A DNA stretch of 64,000 nt from an uncultured Bacilli bacterium (GTDB lineage Bacteria > Bacillota_I > Bacilli_A > RF39 > UBA660), in NCBI GenBank assembly GCA_934096715.1, contig CAKOMQ010000003.1, positions 6,157 to 70,156 of the forward strand. Reading direction: 5' to 3'. A program made the position numbers and the translations under genes. The notes under the pieces are model-generated. The model saw nothing but the letters and a program-made list of their open reading frames with translations. It searched no databases and was not told the origin of the DNA. How positions within the stretch are numbered: the first letter of the stretch is position 1; the number at the start of each line of letters is the position of its first letter. This document shows positions 36,722-44,659 of the stretch, piece by piece.

Positions 36722-36799
36722 TTGATGAAAATGATGTGAAAGATTACTATTACCATTTGTTTTTTTCTTAATTACACTATTTAATTTATCAGAATTAAA

Positions 36800-37402
36800 T
36801 TATAATAACACCTCCATTAATTCTACGACTTCATTCTCAATCCCCATTATTTTTGCATATTTAATCAATTTTAAAATATTCTTGTTTTTGTTTTCAGCAT
36901 ATCCTTTTAATGCTTTGGAATAAATCTCTTTATCCATACGATTTTTATCTTTTATAATATCACAAATTGTTCTTTCTAAATCATAACATTTAACTTCTAA
37001 TTCATTAATAGTTTTAATAATATCTAATCCTAATTCAAAAATATCATTTTTAACATATCTTAAAGATACATTCTTATTATCTAGTAAACTCCCGCTATAA
37101 TTATATGGTACAGTAATATCATATACAAGTGGAATTCTATCAGTAAGATTGTGTAGATATAGCGCTGTAGCGTGCGAATAACACATTGATTTACTACATT
37201 TTGATAAAATATAAAAATTATCTACAGGATATTCAGGCAATTTATAAACTCCATACCCAACCTTTTCTAACTTGTTTTCGTTTATTAAATTACTTAAAAA
37301 AAATCTTTTAAATCCTAATTCATCTATTTCTTTTGTTGTAATATACCCATTTTTTTCTCTGACACAATTTAAAATCTTATCATAATTATTCATATCCATC
37401 AT
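36800..37402 (-). CDS. AbiEi-type antitoxin (transcriptional repressor)
   Basis: A 200-residue antitoxin. N-terminal winged-helix (KILNCVREKNGYITTKEIDELGF..FLSNLINENKLEKVGYGVYKLP) and C-terminal AbiEi_1 region (MCYSHATALYLHNLTDRIP, KCYDLERTICDIIK). AbiEi represses its own operon by binding inverted repeats; a perfect 12-bp repeat spans the promoter just upstream. Its last codons share the reading frame with the toxin. Confidence 0.88.
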   Translation of the reverse strand: MMDMNNYDKILNCVREKNGYITTKEIDELGFKRFFLSNLINENKLEKVGYGVYKLPEYPVDNFYILSKCSKSMCYSHATALYLHNLTDRIPLVYDITVPYNYSGSLLDNKNVSLRYVKNDIFELGLDIIKTINELEVKCYDLERTICDIIKDKNRMDKEIYSKALKGYAENKNKNILKLIKYAKIMGIENEVVELMEVLL

Positions 37403-37408
37403 TTCCTA

Positions 37409-37448
37409 TTTCTAGGAAAATTATATTATTTTTCCTAGAAAATGTCAA
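37409..37448 (-). promoter_or_regulatory. Promoter inside AbiE operator
   Basis: TTTCTAGGAAAA (37409-37420) and TTTTCCTAGAAA (37430-37441) form a 12-bp inverted repeat. On the minus strand TTGACA (37443-37448), 17-nt spacer and TATAAT (37420-37425) place the repeat between and over the boxes, as expected for AbiEi autorepression. Confidence 0.85.
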
Positions 37449-37461
37449 TAACAGTTATTAC

Positions 37462-37493
37462 AATTTTTCAAACGCGTTAATTTTTCAAACGCG
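37462..37493. repeat. Two 15-bp direct repeats AATTTTTCAAACGCG
   Basis: Copies at 37462-37476 and 37479-37493 (period 17), followed by CGATTAA (37492-37498) inverted as TTAATCG (37510-37516). CG-containing 15-mers in such AT-rich DNA stand out; they lie between the AbiE promoter and the terminator of the 37582 gene and may be a binding site. Confidence 0.55.
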
Positions 37494-37535
37494 ATTAAGC
37501 TTAATTAAATTTAATCGTAGAAGAAAATATATATA

Positions 37536-37565
37536 AGAAAAAAAGATAAGCACGTTAACTTATCT
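37536..37565 (-). terminator. Terminator of the CHAP/37582 operon
   Basis: Minus strand AGATAAG-TTAACGTG-CTTATCT followed by TTTTTTTC, 17 nt beyond the stop at 37582. Confidence 0.85.
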
Positions 37566-37581
37566 ACATATTTATATTATC

Positions 37582-37776
37582 TTATCTAGAATAACTACTA
37601 AAATTATCTAAATCAATTCCATAAGCAAGTGCAACTTCAATAACATCATCATCACTACCATTGCTTGCTCTTTCTAAATCAAACATAACCCCAGGATTTA
37701 TAACAATCATGAGAGTACCTAAATAGTCAATTAAATATCTTCTTAAACTTTCAATATCAATATAATCTGAATACAT
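37582..37776 (-). CDS. Small protein with Ser-Arg C-terminus
   Basis: A 64-residue acidic protein of unknown function, without signal peptide. It contains SLRRYLIDYLGTLMIVINPG and DDDVIEVALAYGIDLDNF and ends SSYSR. Its ATG overlaps the stop codon of the CHAP gene (TAATG), so the two are translationally coupled. One of eight Ser-Arg-terminated proteins. Confidence 0.75.
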   Translation of the reverse strand: MYSDYIDIESLRRYLIDYLGTLMIVINPGVMFDLERASNGSDDDVIEVALAYGIDLDNFSSYSR

Positions 37777-38750
37777 TATTTATTTTTTCTCCTTCTTTTT
37801 ATTATCAAAAAACCTACAACCCCAATAATTATAGCAATAATAGACACAGTTAAGATAATTAGTTTTTTATTACTTTTATTTTCTTTAATATCTTTTTTAA
37901 CTACTACTTTACTTTCTTTTTTCTCTTCTTCTTTTCTAGTTACATGAATAGTATAAACTCTTTCTGTTTTATTCTCAGAAGTTACAGTTAATTTAATATC
38001 ATTAACTCCTACATTTAGTGTATAATCTCCTGTACCCTTAATAGTAGCTTTGCTATTTTCTAAAGTAGCACCTACATTTATTTTATCGATTTTATAATCA
38101 ACTTCTAAAGTATATTCTAAAGTTTCTTTTTTAAAATCAATGTTACCAGTACTTAATGTAATACTTTTTATATAATTATTATCTGACTTAGTAGTCACTT
38201 TCTTTGTTGTAGAAGTAGTTTTATTATTAGTTGTAGTATTAGTATTACCTGCCGGTGTTTTAGGGGCATCATCTAAATAAATATAACCAATCACATTTTC
38301 TGCAGGATCATATTCACAAGCAGATTTTTTCATATTATTTTTACATTCTCTTAAAGTACTTTCATCTACAGAATTGTCATAACAATAATTTTCATCTTCT
38401 TTTGAAATACATTCTTGATCAGAGTCCCATACATATATTTTTCCATCTCTTACACTTTCTACATAACCAACATGTCCATAACTAGTAATATTCCAAACTA
38501 CTACTGAATTAGCTCTGGGAGCTGTACCAACACTATAACCTGCATTTCTAGCAGATTCATACCAAGTTCTAGCATTTCCCCAAGTTGGCAATGCAACTCC
38601 TGCTCTTTCATAGGCTTTAGCCCAAGTATACCAAGTACAGTTTGTTCCATAAGGACCAGCTTGTTTATATGGGTTAGAAGCCGCTAAAGTATTACTAACT
38701 CCTATATACATAAACAATATTATTAAAATAAATCTTTTTATAATTTTCAT
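37776..38750 (-). CDS. CHAP-domain cell-wall amidase with cadherin-like domain and C-terminal anchor
   Basis: ATG 38750 (AAGGATG 7 nt upstream) gives 324 residues with a signal peptide MKIIKRFILIILFMYIGVSN ending near LAAS. The CHAP domain has GTNCTWYTWAKAYERAG (catalytic Cys) and SYGHVGYVESVRDGKIYVWD (His). Two further Cys pairs occur (QECISKEDENYCYD, RECKNNMKKSAC). A Thr-rich linker leads to a cadherin-like beta-sandwich (IKSITLSTGNIDF..VYTIHVTRKEEE) and a C-terminal membrane helix with a basic tail. It cleaves peptidoglycan peptides or crosslinks. Confidence 0.88.
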   Translation of the reverse strand: MKIIKRFILIILFMYIGVSNTLAASNPYKQAGPYGTNCTWYTWAKAYERAGVALPTWGNARTWYESARNAGYSVGTAPRANSVVVWNITSYGHVGYVESVRDGKIYVWDSDQECISKEDENYCYDNSVDESTLRECKNNMKKSACEYDPAENVIGYIYLDDAPKTPAGNTNTTTNNKTTSTTKKVTTKSDNNYIKSITLSTGNIDFKKETLEYTLEVDYKIDKINVGATLENSKATIKGTGDYTLNVGVNDIKLTVTSENKTERVYTIHVTRKEEEKKESKVVVKKDIKENKSNKKLIILTVSIIAIIIGVVGFLIIKRRRKNK

Positions 38751-38850
38751 AATCTCATCCTTCTCCATATCTATTATAATCGAGTGTTTCTTAATAAGCA
38801 ATACTTCCAAGTTCTTTAATCTTTTTATACATTATAATTTCATTCCATGC

Positions 38851-38994
38851 TTACTCTATTAAACTTTTAAACATAAGATTTTTAGCTACATCACTAAATT
38901 CTAATTTATAAAGCATTTCACTTTTAAATCTTTCCTTACTACCTTGGCTTATGATTTTCTTATAAGTTTTCCATTCTCTATTTTTTAAATACAT
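38851..38994 (-). CDS. Small ORF, possibly a gene remnant
   Basis: ATG 38994 opens 47 codons (MYLKNREWKTYKKII..FKSLIE). No good SD is visible, since the stretch before it is AATAATTCCTT. Composition is gene-like. It could be a genuine small protein or the tail of a decayed gene with the fragment just upstream. Confidence 0.35.
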   Translation of the reverse strand: MYLKNREWKTYKKIISQGSKERFKSEMLYKLEFSDVAKNLMFKSLIE

Positions 38995-39006
38995 AAGGAA
39001 TTATTT

Positions 39007-39224
39007 TTAACTATAAATGGTTCTAACTAATTTAATATAAGCATCCATATATTCATAATGCCTAGAATTTAATGAATCTTCTAACATTAATGATGTAATA
39101 ATAATACTTTCTATATTACTTTTACCAAATTCAACTACTAAAATATTACTTGCTTCACATAAAACTTCGTTATCATTTCTAATAGAGTCCCATAACTCAT
39201 AAACTATCTCCCAAATACTAGGTA
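39007..39224 (-). pseudogene. Start-less ORF fragment
   Basis: About 72 codons read IIPSIWEIVYELWDSIR..NEVLCEASNILVVEF..IKLVRTIYS with coding-like composition but no start codon before an in-frame TAG inside the preceding gene. It lies directly after the stop of the YHYH protein. Together with the 38851-38994 ORF it accounts for the stretch between the YHYH and CHAP genes. Probably a decayed gene. Confidence 0.4.
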
Positions 39225-40106
39225 TTATTTCTTTTTCTTTATAAGTCTATAGCTGCCATATCCTAAACCACCTACAATACCTATGGTAATAACATTATCA
39301 ATAATAGCGGAACCATTAGTTTCATCAGCTTTATTTACTATAAGAGTATAAGTTTTTTTAGTGCCATCTTCTGCTGTTACTTCAAAAATGACAGAGTTTT
39401 TACCATCTTTTAAATTTTTATCACCAGTAACAAATAGATTAGCATTAACATCCTCTAGTTCATATTTATAGTTAAGATTAATCATGCTTGTAGGCAAATT
39501 TATTTCAGCAGTATCATTTTCAAATGTAATTTCTTTATTATCAACGTATATTTTAACATTTGTATTTTTACTTAAATCTTTTCTTGTAACATTTAATACA
39601 TAATTTTTTGAATTACCATTTTCAGCTGTAACAATAATATTTACAGTATTATCTCCAATAACTAAAGTACTTTTATCTATCTTATAAGTTGCTTTAGAAT
39701 CATTTAATTCAACTTTTATATCAACAGTACTTTTTGAAGTTTGATATGTCATAATATCATTAACATCTATTTGATTATTATCAACAATAATAGATTTAAT
39801 AGAATTATCACTACTTTTAGCTACTGTTTTTTTAATAGTTGGAGTGTTATTAGTAATTTGATTATTTGATTCAACTTTAGAAGAACTATTAATCATACTC
39901 CCATCTGCATTAAAAACTTGTCCTAAAGAATTAGTATAGGTATTACCACTATGACAATGATATTCATCTTGATTCAATCCCCATCTAGCACAATTAGTTC
40001 TGCAATAATGACAACCATTGCTGTCAGTTCTTCCAGGATGAGCAAACGTGTTATAAGGACATAAAATCACACATAAAATTGTTATAACAAATAAATCTTT
40101 CTTCAT
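39225..40106 (-). CDS. Secreted YHYH-domain protein with two cadherin-like domains and C-terminal anchor
   Basis: A 293-residue protein with signal peptide (MKKDLFVITILCVILCPYNT..A). A short Cys/His-rich domain HPGRTDSNGCHYCRTNCARW..DEYHCHSG matches YHYH/excalibur-like modules, likely binding metal. Two cadherin-like beta-sandwich repeats follow (IKSIIVDNNQID..YVLNVTRKDL and VKIYVDNKEI..YTLIVNKADE), sharing form with the CHAP protein at 37776. A C-terminal helix and KKKK anchor it. The role is unknown; cell-wall association is likely. Confidence 0.82.
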   Translation of the reverse strand: MKKDLFVITILCVILCPYNTFAHPGRTDSNGCHYCRTNCARWGLNQDEYHCHSGNTYTNSLGQVFNADGSMINSSSKVESNNQITNNTPTIKKTVAKSSDNSIKSIIVDNNQIDVNDIMTYQTSKSTVDIKVELNDSKATYKIDKSTLVIGDNTVNIIVTAENGNSKNYVLNVTRKDLSKNTNVKIYVDNKEITFENDTAEINLPTSMINLNYKYELEDVNANLFVTGDKNLKDGKNSVIFEVTAEDGTKKTYTLIVNKADETNGSAIIDNVITIGIVGGLGYGSYRLIKKKK

Positions 40107-40183
40107 TCTAATCTCACCACAAATAAATTATACCACATTTATCTTATTAAAAAATATTAATTAAATTAAAAAGTAGCAGTTAT

Positions 40184-40657
40184 TTATCTGCTACTAAATC
40201 TATTTTTAGGCGATCTAATTCTTATCATTTCTGAATCATCACTAGAAAATACTGGATCATCTAAACCATTTACTCTACAAACTAGTTTAGCCATCTTATT
40301 AATTACTTCTTCATCATAATTTTCCAATATTTCAAACATTAATGATTCATCAAAAGCAATAATTGATTTTGTTTTTCCAACGCCATTTACAAGTCTTAAT
40401 AACCCAAGTGCTTGAGCCATCATAAGAGCTGTATCTAAATCCATATAATTGCTCTCTGGAAACATTTTATCCTTCACAGGGAGTATATCTTCAAATAGTT
40501 CTTTAAACTCATCATCTAAATATAATTCATATAATTTTCTTTTAAAATCTTCATGTACTATAATCGAGGAACAACTATAACCAAAATTTAACGCACAATA
40601 AAGTTCTATAAAATCAAACTTACTAAATTTAACATCTTCAGCATTTTCTTTAATCAT
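40184..40657 (-). CDS. Uncharacterised protein with PKNRFSSR tail
   Basis: A 157-residue soluble protein, helical and acidic, without signal peptide. The body (FDFIELYCALNFGYSCSSI, LDTALMMAQALGLLRLVNG) is not recognised. The last ~20 residues, DDSEMIRIRSPKNRFSSR, closely resemble the end of the ATP-grasp protein at 42106 (GDDLIRIRQPKNRCSR) although the bodies are unrelated. It lies 17 bp downstream of the next Ser-Arg-tailed gene and probably forms an operon with it. Confidence 0.78.
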   Translation of the reverse strand: MIKENAEDVKFSKFDFIELYCALNFGYSCSSIIVHEDFKRKLYELYLDDEFKELFEDILPVKDKMFPESNYMDLDTALMMAQALGLLRLVNGVGKTKSIIAFDESLMFEILENYDEEVINKMAKLVCRVNGLDDPVFSSDDSEMIRIRSPKNRFSSR

Positions 40658-40674
40658 AATATTACCATCCTTTC

Positions 40675-41244
40675 CTACCTTGAATATTCATTTTCTTCTT
40701 GTTCATCAACCCAATGTATATTCTCAAAATTCATACTTAACTTATCATATATACTATGTACTTCTTCTAAAGTAACACCTTCTTTATACCAATTAAAATA
40801 CTTTTTATATAATTCGCTTCTTTTAAATAGTAATAATCTACCTGTAACCGTGAATAAATCTAATACTTTATTATCATCTGATTCTTCGACTCTTGAAAAA
40901 CCAAATCGTTCTAAATCTATTGCTTTATCTAATGTAAGAACTGATTTTAAAGAACAAGGTTCAATGTCGTTTCTTTCTTCGATAAAATCTGTTAAATAAG
41001 ATAACACTTTAAATGCATCTTCTCTAGACATCCCATTAGGTAATTTAAAAGGTTTACAAGGCCAATCTATTACACCTACATTACTATCCTTATTACCATC
41101 ATATTCATCAATCCTATGATAGTTAATAAAATGTAATCTATATATATTTTGATTCTCAACTTCATGATCTTCTAAATCAACTTGAAATTCATAATCTCTT
41201 GTAAACTTTTCATTAATCTTTGTAAACATATTTTTTAAAGCCAT
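40675..41244 (-). CDS. Uncharacterised protein with Ser-Arg C-terminus
   Basis: A 189-residue soluble protein of unknown function: YEFQVDLEDHEVENQNIYRLHF near the N-terminus, GVIDWPCKPFKLPNGMSREDAFKV in the middle, LERFGFSRVEESDDNKVLDLF and a basic helix near the end, terminating EQEENEYSR. No signal peptide. It belongs to the 40.2-43.0 kb run of Ser-Arg-tailed genes. Confidence 0.75.
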   Translation of the reverse strand: MALKNMFTKINEKFTRDYEFQVDLEDHEVENQNIYRLHFINYHRIDEYDGNKDSNVGVIDWPCKPFKLPNGMSREDAFKVLSYLTDFIEERNDIEPCSLKSVLTLDKAIDLERFGFSRVEESDDNKVLDLFTVTGRLLLFKRSELYKKYFNWYKEGVTLEEVHSIYDKLSMNFENIHWVDEQEENEYSR

Positions 41245-41306
41245 TACAACAACTTACTCCTTTTTTTTAAACTTATCTTACCGAATATTATAATAAAACA
41301 TTATTC

Positions 41307-41894
41307 TCATTTCAAGTATTTAACTACTAAACCATCTTCATATTCACATGTTTTAGATATTATTTCATAAGGATGTTCTAATCTGAATAATTTTCTTTCT
41401 TCTGGTGCCATATTAAGAATTTCTTCAGCAATATCCATATGAAGTATTCCGTCTAAATGATCTAACTCATGAGATAAAACGGTTGCAGAAAAGCCTTCAA
41501 ATGTATCTTCATGTAAATTTTTATCTTCATCATAGTATTTTACTACAAGTTGATATGGTCTATTTACCAGCCCCATATTATCTAAACAACTTAAACAAGC
41601 TTCCCAATATCTGGTATGGCCTTTTTTTGATATAGCAACTGGATTAATTAATACAACTGATTCATTGTAATCCTTATTTTCAAGTGGTACATCTAGTCTT
41701 GTATTTTTTAAGTATATAATTCTTTTAGGAATACCTATTTGTACTGCAGCCAATGCAAAGCACTCTGTTTCAAGACAAAATTCTTCTAATAAGTTTATAT
41801 CTTCTTTATAAGATTTATTTTTTAAATCAACAGACTCAGAAATTTGCCTTAAGTATTTCTCATCATTTAAAATAGTTTTTCTTTTAATTTCCAT
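41307..41894 (-). CDS. def: Peptide deformylase (divergent)
   Basis: PDF removes formyl from nascent peptides. Motif 1 is FALAAVQIGIPKR (usually GxGLAAxQ), motif 2 is WEACLSCLD (usually EGCLS) and motif 3 HELDHLDG (HExDH) with the zinc His pair and catalytic Glu; the zinc Cys is present. 195 residues is a type-II-like length. The Gly-to-Ala changes in motifs 1 and 2 suggest a second, specialised deformylase. It lies among Ser-Arg-tailed genes. Confidence 0.88.
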   Translation of the reverse strand: MEIKRKTILNDEKYLRQISESVDLKNKSYKEDINLLEEFCLETECFALAAVQIGIPKRIIYLKNTRLDVPLENKDYNESVVLINPVAISKKGHTRYWEACLSCLDNMGLVNRPYQLVVKYYDEDKNLHEDTFEGFSATVLSHELDHLDGILHMDIAEEILNMAPEERKLFRLEHPYEIISKTCEYEDGLVVKYLK

Positions 41895-41931
41895 AATAAT
41901 TTCTCCCTATATTATTATCTTTTAGTATTTC

Positions 41932-42078
41932 AACAAAAATAATAATCTTATTATTGTAAGTAAATATTCAATTTCAACCATAACTATATTCCCGACATAA
42001 CCACCGTCATCATAAACTATTATATTTTCAGATTCTAAACAGTAGTCAATAAAGTTAGAATCAATTATTAATTTATTT
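41932..42078 (-). pseudogene. Start-less ORF fragment
   Basis: About 49 codons (SNFIDYCLESENIIVYDDGG, IVMVEIEYLL) open without a start codon between two stops, between the ATP-grasp gene and deformylase. The YDDGGYVGN stretch is protein-like. Likely a remnant; may be nothing. Confidence 0.3.
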
Positions 42079-42105
42079 CAATATATAAAGAGACAAATGT
42101 TTTAT

Positions 42106-43047
42106 TTATCTACTACATCTGTTTTTAGGCTGTCTAATTCGTATCAGGTCATCACCAGAAAATTCTTGAGTACCTAATTCATCAACTAAATGATTACAAA
42201 CTTCCAACCCAGAAGAACATATTGAATTAAACTCTATTATATCAATTACTTCTTTATCATCCATTAATACCTGCCCTACATCCAAAACATAACTGCTTGG
42301 AAAATTTGGTACAGACGCAATTCTCTTAATTTGGTTTTCGATAAACATCCTAACTTCGTTTGGAATCTCAGTTGGATAATCAATATAAGATCTAGAAATG
42401 CTTAATAAAGTATTATTCAAAACAAATACTCGGTATTCTTTACAATCCATATCATTTTCCACATCTTCAATTGGTTCAAAAACGTCAGAAAGAAAAATAG
42501 AATCCTTTGAAGATATATTCCACAATGGCGGATTTGTTACAAAATATTTTTTGTCTTCTAAATCTACATATCCAAAATATTTTAGAACACAATGATTTTG
42601 ACTTTTTTCTACAGTTTTCAAAAAGATTTTTTTAAAAAATAACCTATATTTTTCAGAATTATTTTGGAAGTCTTCATAAGTTGTTTGTATAATTCTTCTG
42701 TGTACAGGTTGAATTTTTTGCGGCCAATTAGTAATTATTTTTAAATCTTCACTAGTTTGAATACTTAGCGCACCATTTTCCTCTAACTGACTTAAAAGTT
42801 CCTTTTCAGTTGATATAAAACTTCGTGGAAATATAACTTTACCTCTAACGTTTATTTCTCTACCATCCTTGTAAAATTTTTCAGTGGTTCTATCAAATAC
42901 TATTAACATATCACTCGTTTTAGCATCATCCATCAATTCTTGTTCCTTAGTTTTTATCCAAATAGTATTCTCGTCATCATTTTCACTTACATTATAATCT
43001 GTCATTCCTAAACAAGGAACACTAAAACAAAAATAATCAATTTTCAA
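42106..43047 (-). CDS. ATP-grasp-like protein (R2K-type) with PKNRCSR tail
   Basis: A 313-residue cytoplasmic protein. The C-terminal half shows an ATP-grasp pattern: KEYRVFVLNNTLLSISRSY, then SSYVLDVGQVLMDDKEVIDI leading to IEFNSICSSGLE, where the Asp and the Glu-x-Asn would bind Mg2+ and ATP. Overall form resembles R2K-clade ATP-grasp ligases found in peptide and RNA modification loci (family assignment by eye). It ends GDDLIRIRQPKNRCSR. TTG start with GGAGTGA 8 nt upstream. It could ligate or modify the Ser-Arg-tailed proteins nearby, which is speculation. Confidence 0.65.
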   Translation of the reverse strand: MKIDYFCFSVPCLGMTDYNVSENDDENTIWIKTKEQELMDDAKTSDMLIVFDRTTEKFYKDGREINVRGKVIFPRSFISTEKELLSQLEENGALSIQTSEDLKIITNWPQKIQPVHRRIIQTTYEDFQNNSEKYRLFFKKIFLKTVEKSQNHCVLKYFGYVDLEDKKYFVTNPPLWNISSKDSIFLSDVFEPIEDVENDMDCKEYRVFVLNNTLLSISRSYIDYPTEIPNEVRMFIENQIKRIASVPNFPSSYVLDVGQVLMDDKEVIDIIEFNSICSSGLEVCNHLVDELGTQEFSGDDLIRIRQPKNRCSR

Positions 43048-43084
43048 AAAAATATCACTCCAATACTATCTTATTTTTTATTTA

Positions 43085-43115
43085 AACTAAAACTCGGACT
43101 ACTAAAGCCCGAGTT
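43085..43115 (-). terminator. Terminator of the tRNA operon
   Basis: AACTCGG (43091-43097) and CCGAGTT (43109-43115) form a stem; minus strand continues TTTAGTTT. It separates the tRNAs from the ATP-grasp gene. Confidence 0.75.
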
Positions 43116-43127
43116 CTTCATCTAATT

Positions 43128-43212
43128 TGGTGCGAGTAAAGGGACTCGAACCCCCACGGATCTCTCCACTAGATCCTAAGTCTAGCGCGTCTACCAATTC
43201 CGCCATACTCGC
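43128..43212 (-). tRNA. tRNA-Leu (UAG)
   Basis: 85 nt including encoded CCA. Acceptor GCGAGTA/TACTCGC, discriminator A, anticodon TAG in loop CTTAGGA, long variable arm (TGGAGAGATCCGTGG) typical of Leu, T arm GGGGGTTCGAGTCCCTTT. Second gene of a two-tRNA transcript. Confidence 0.95.
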
Positions 43213-43219
43213 AATTTTA

Positions 43220-43296
43220 TGGTGGACCTCGTAGGACTCGAACCTACGACCGCCCGGTTATGAGCCGGATGCTCTAACCAACTGAGCTAGAGGTCC
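43220..43296 (-). tRNA. tRNA with CAT anticodon (elongator Met or Ile2)
   Basis: 77 nt including encoded CCA. Acceptor GGACCTC/GAGGTCC with a paired G1-C72, so not an initiator; anticodon CAT in loop CTCATAA; T loop GGTTCGAGTC. Whether C34 is lysidinylated (Ile2) or the tRNA is elongator Met cannot be decided by eye. Confidence 0.95.
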
Positions 43297-43307
43297 ATCT
43301 GCAATTA

Positions 43308-43336
43308 ATTATACTATAATAAAATATGACTTTCAA
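43308..43336 (-). promoter_or_regulatory. Promoter of the tRNA pair
   Basis: On the minus strand TTGAAA (43331-43336), 17-nt spacer and TATAAT (43308-43313), about 12 nt before the first tRNA. Confidence 0.88.
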
Positions 43337-43376
43337 GTACTTTTGATTAACTTTTACCTTAATTTTTTTTTTTTTG

Positions 43377-43403
43377 AAAAAAGGATCAACCTATTATTGA
43401 TCC
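43377..43403 (-). terminator. Terminator of prsA overlapping the stop codon
   Basis: GGATCA (43383-43388) pairs with TGATCC (43398-43403) extended by A/T pairs; minus strand continues TTTTTTC. The prsA stop lies in the stem. Confidence 0.85.
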
Positions 43404-44422
43404 TTTTTTTCAGTACTAGTTTTCATTAAATTATTTAAATAAGTTCTATAAGCACTTTCAAGTTCACTATCAACTATATTTAAATTGTATAACTTATGAT
43501 AATATTTGAATGTATTAACAGCAAAATTTTGATCACTAGCCATAACTTGTTCTGCTAGTTTATCTTTAATTTTATCTTTAACATCATCAAGTTTTACTTT
43601 ATCATTAGTTTTATTTCTATAAACAATATGATATCCAAGTTCAGTTGTAACAACCTTAGAATATACTTCTCCATCTTTTATTGAATATGCAACATCTACT
43701 AATTCATCATATTGACTACTTAAAGTAAACTTATTAATACTACCAAGTTTTCCACCATCTTTTTTAGTATCTTCATCTTCTGATTTTTCTTTAGCTAACT
43801 TTTTAAAAGTATCAAACTTATTACTTGAAGAATTAATTTCTTTTAATATTTCTTCAGCTTCTTTCATAGCTTTATCTTTAGCTTTAGTTTTTTCAGTTTC
43901 ACTCATACTATCCTTTACATCAGGTGTTATTAATATATGATAAACTTCTATACTCTCTTTTACATCATTATCATAGTATTTTTCAATTTGTTTATCAGTT
44001 ACTTGAGATTTAGCATATTCTTCAATAGCATGTTTTTGTAAATAAGATAAATAAATTGAATTTAAATACTCTTCTTCTGTCCTATAATCAGTATTTTTCT
44101 TAATAGCATTTAAGAATTCTTCATTAGTATCAAAACTATTTTTAATACCTTTTAAATAACTATTTGCATAATCTTTAGCAGTTTTCTTATAGTCTTTAAA
44201 TTCTGTTTCATATATATAAGTATCAATCATACTTATGACTTCATCAAAACCATATTTATCCTTTAATACTTGATATAAATCATCTGCAGTAATATTATGC
44301 TTCTCATCTTTATTAATAGTTACAATTGCTTCCTTTCCATCCTTAGTAGTAGGAATTGTACCACAACCTGTTAATAATACTAAACTAGCTAACCCTAAAC
44401 CAATTATTTTTGTCTTTTTCAT
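43394..44422 (-). CDS. prsA: Foldase lipoprotein PrsA (parvulin-type PPIase)
   Basis: A 342-residue lipoprotein (LVLLTGC, Cys20) on the outer membrane face that folds exported proteins. The parvulin domain spans ~160-275: VYHILITPDVK, LAKEKSEDEDTKKDGGKLG, and VTTELGYHIVYR. Flanking helical chaperone regions are Lys/Asp-rich. Long exported proteins in this window are likely clients. Start supported by AAGGGAGGAAC. Confidence 0.93.
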   Translation of the reverse strand: MKKTKIIGLGLASLVLLTGCGTIPTTKDGKEAIVTINKDEKHNITADDLYQVLKDKYGFDEVISMIDTYIYETEFKDYKKTAKDYANSYLKGIKNSFDTNEEFLNAIKKNTDYRTEEEYLNSIYLSYLQKHAIEEYAKSQVTDKQIEKYYDNDVKESIEVYHILITPDVKDSMSETEKTKAKDKAMKEAEEILKEINSSSNKFDTFKKLAKEKSEDEDTKKDGGKLGSINKFTLSSQYDELVDVAYSIKDGEVYSKVVTTELGYHIVYRNKTNDKVKLDDVKDKIKDKLAEQVMASDQNFAVNTFKYYHKLYNLNIVDSELESAYRTYLNNLMKTSTEKKDQ

Positions 44423-44549
44423 TATGTTCCTCCCTTAACATATATAATTATAACATACTTCCCTAAAAAAAACACAATAAATAGCACTCACACTTAATTA
44501 AAACAATCATTTAATATAAATGAAAAGACAAATAAAGGAGGAATGATTT

Positions 44550-44636
44550 ATGTGTTGTGGAAATAACGGAATAGGCGCTGCTATTATACTAGTACTATTT
44601 ATACTATTAATAATCATTGTAGGAGCATATATTTAG
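44550..44636 (+). CDS. YjcZ/SscA-like single-pass microprotein
   Basis: 28 residues: MCCGNNGIGAAIILVLF followed by ILLIIIVGAYI. AAAGGAGGAATGATTT is a very strong SD. Short Gly/Cys start plus LFILLIIIVGA-type helix matches the YjcZ family of sporulation microproteins in Bacilli. It is the first of a pair, 24 bp from the second. Too short for usual gene finders. Confidence 0.75.
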   Translation: MCCGNNGIGAAIILVLFILLIIIVGAYI

Positions 44637-44659
44637 TCTTTATATAAAGGAGGTTAATT

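Noticed and set aside
37776..38810. Extended N-terminus of the CHAP protein from 38810
   Set aside because: The extra 20 residues would bury the signal peptide; ATG 38750 has a good SD and a typical signal sequence.
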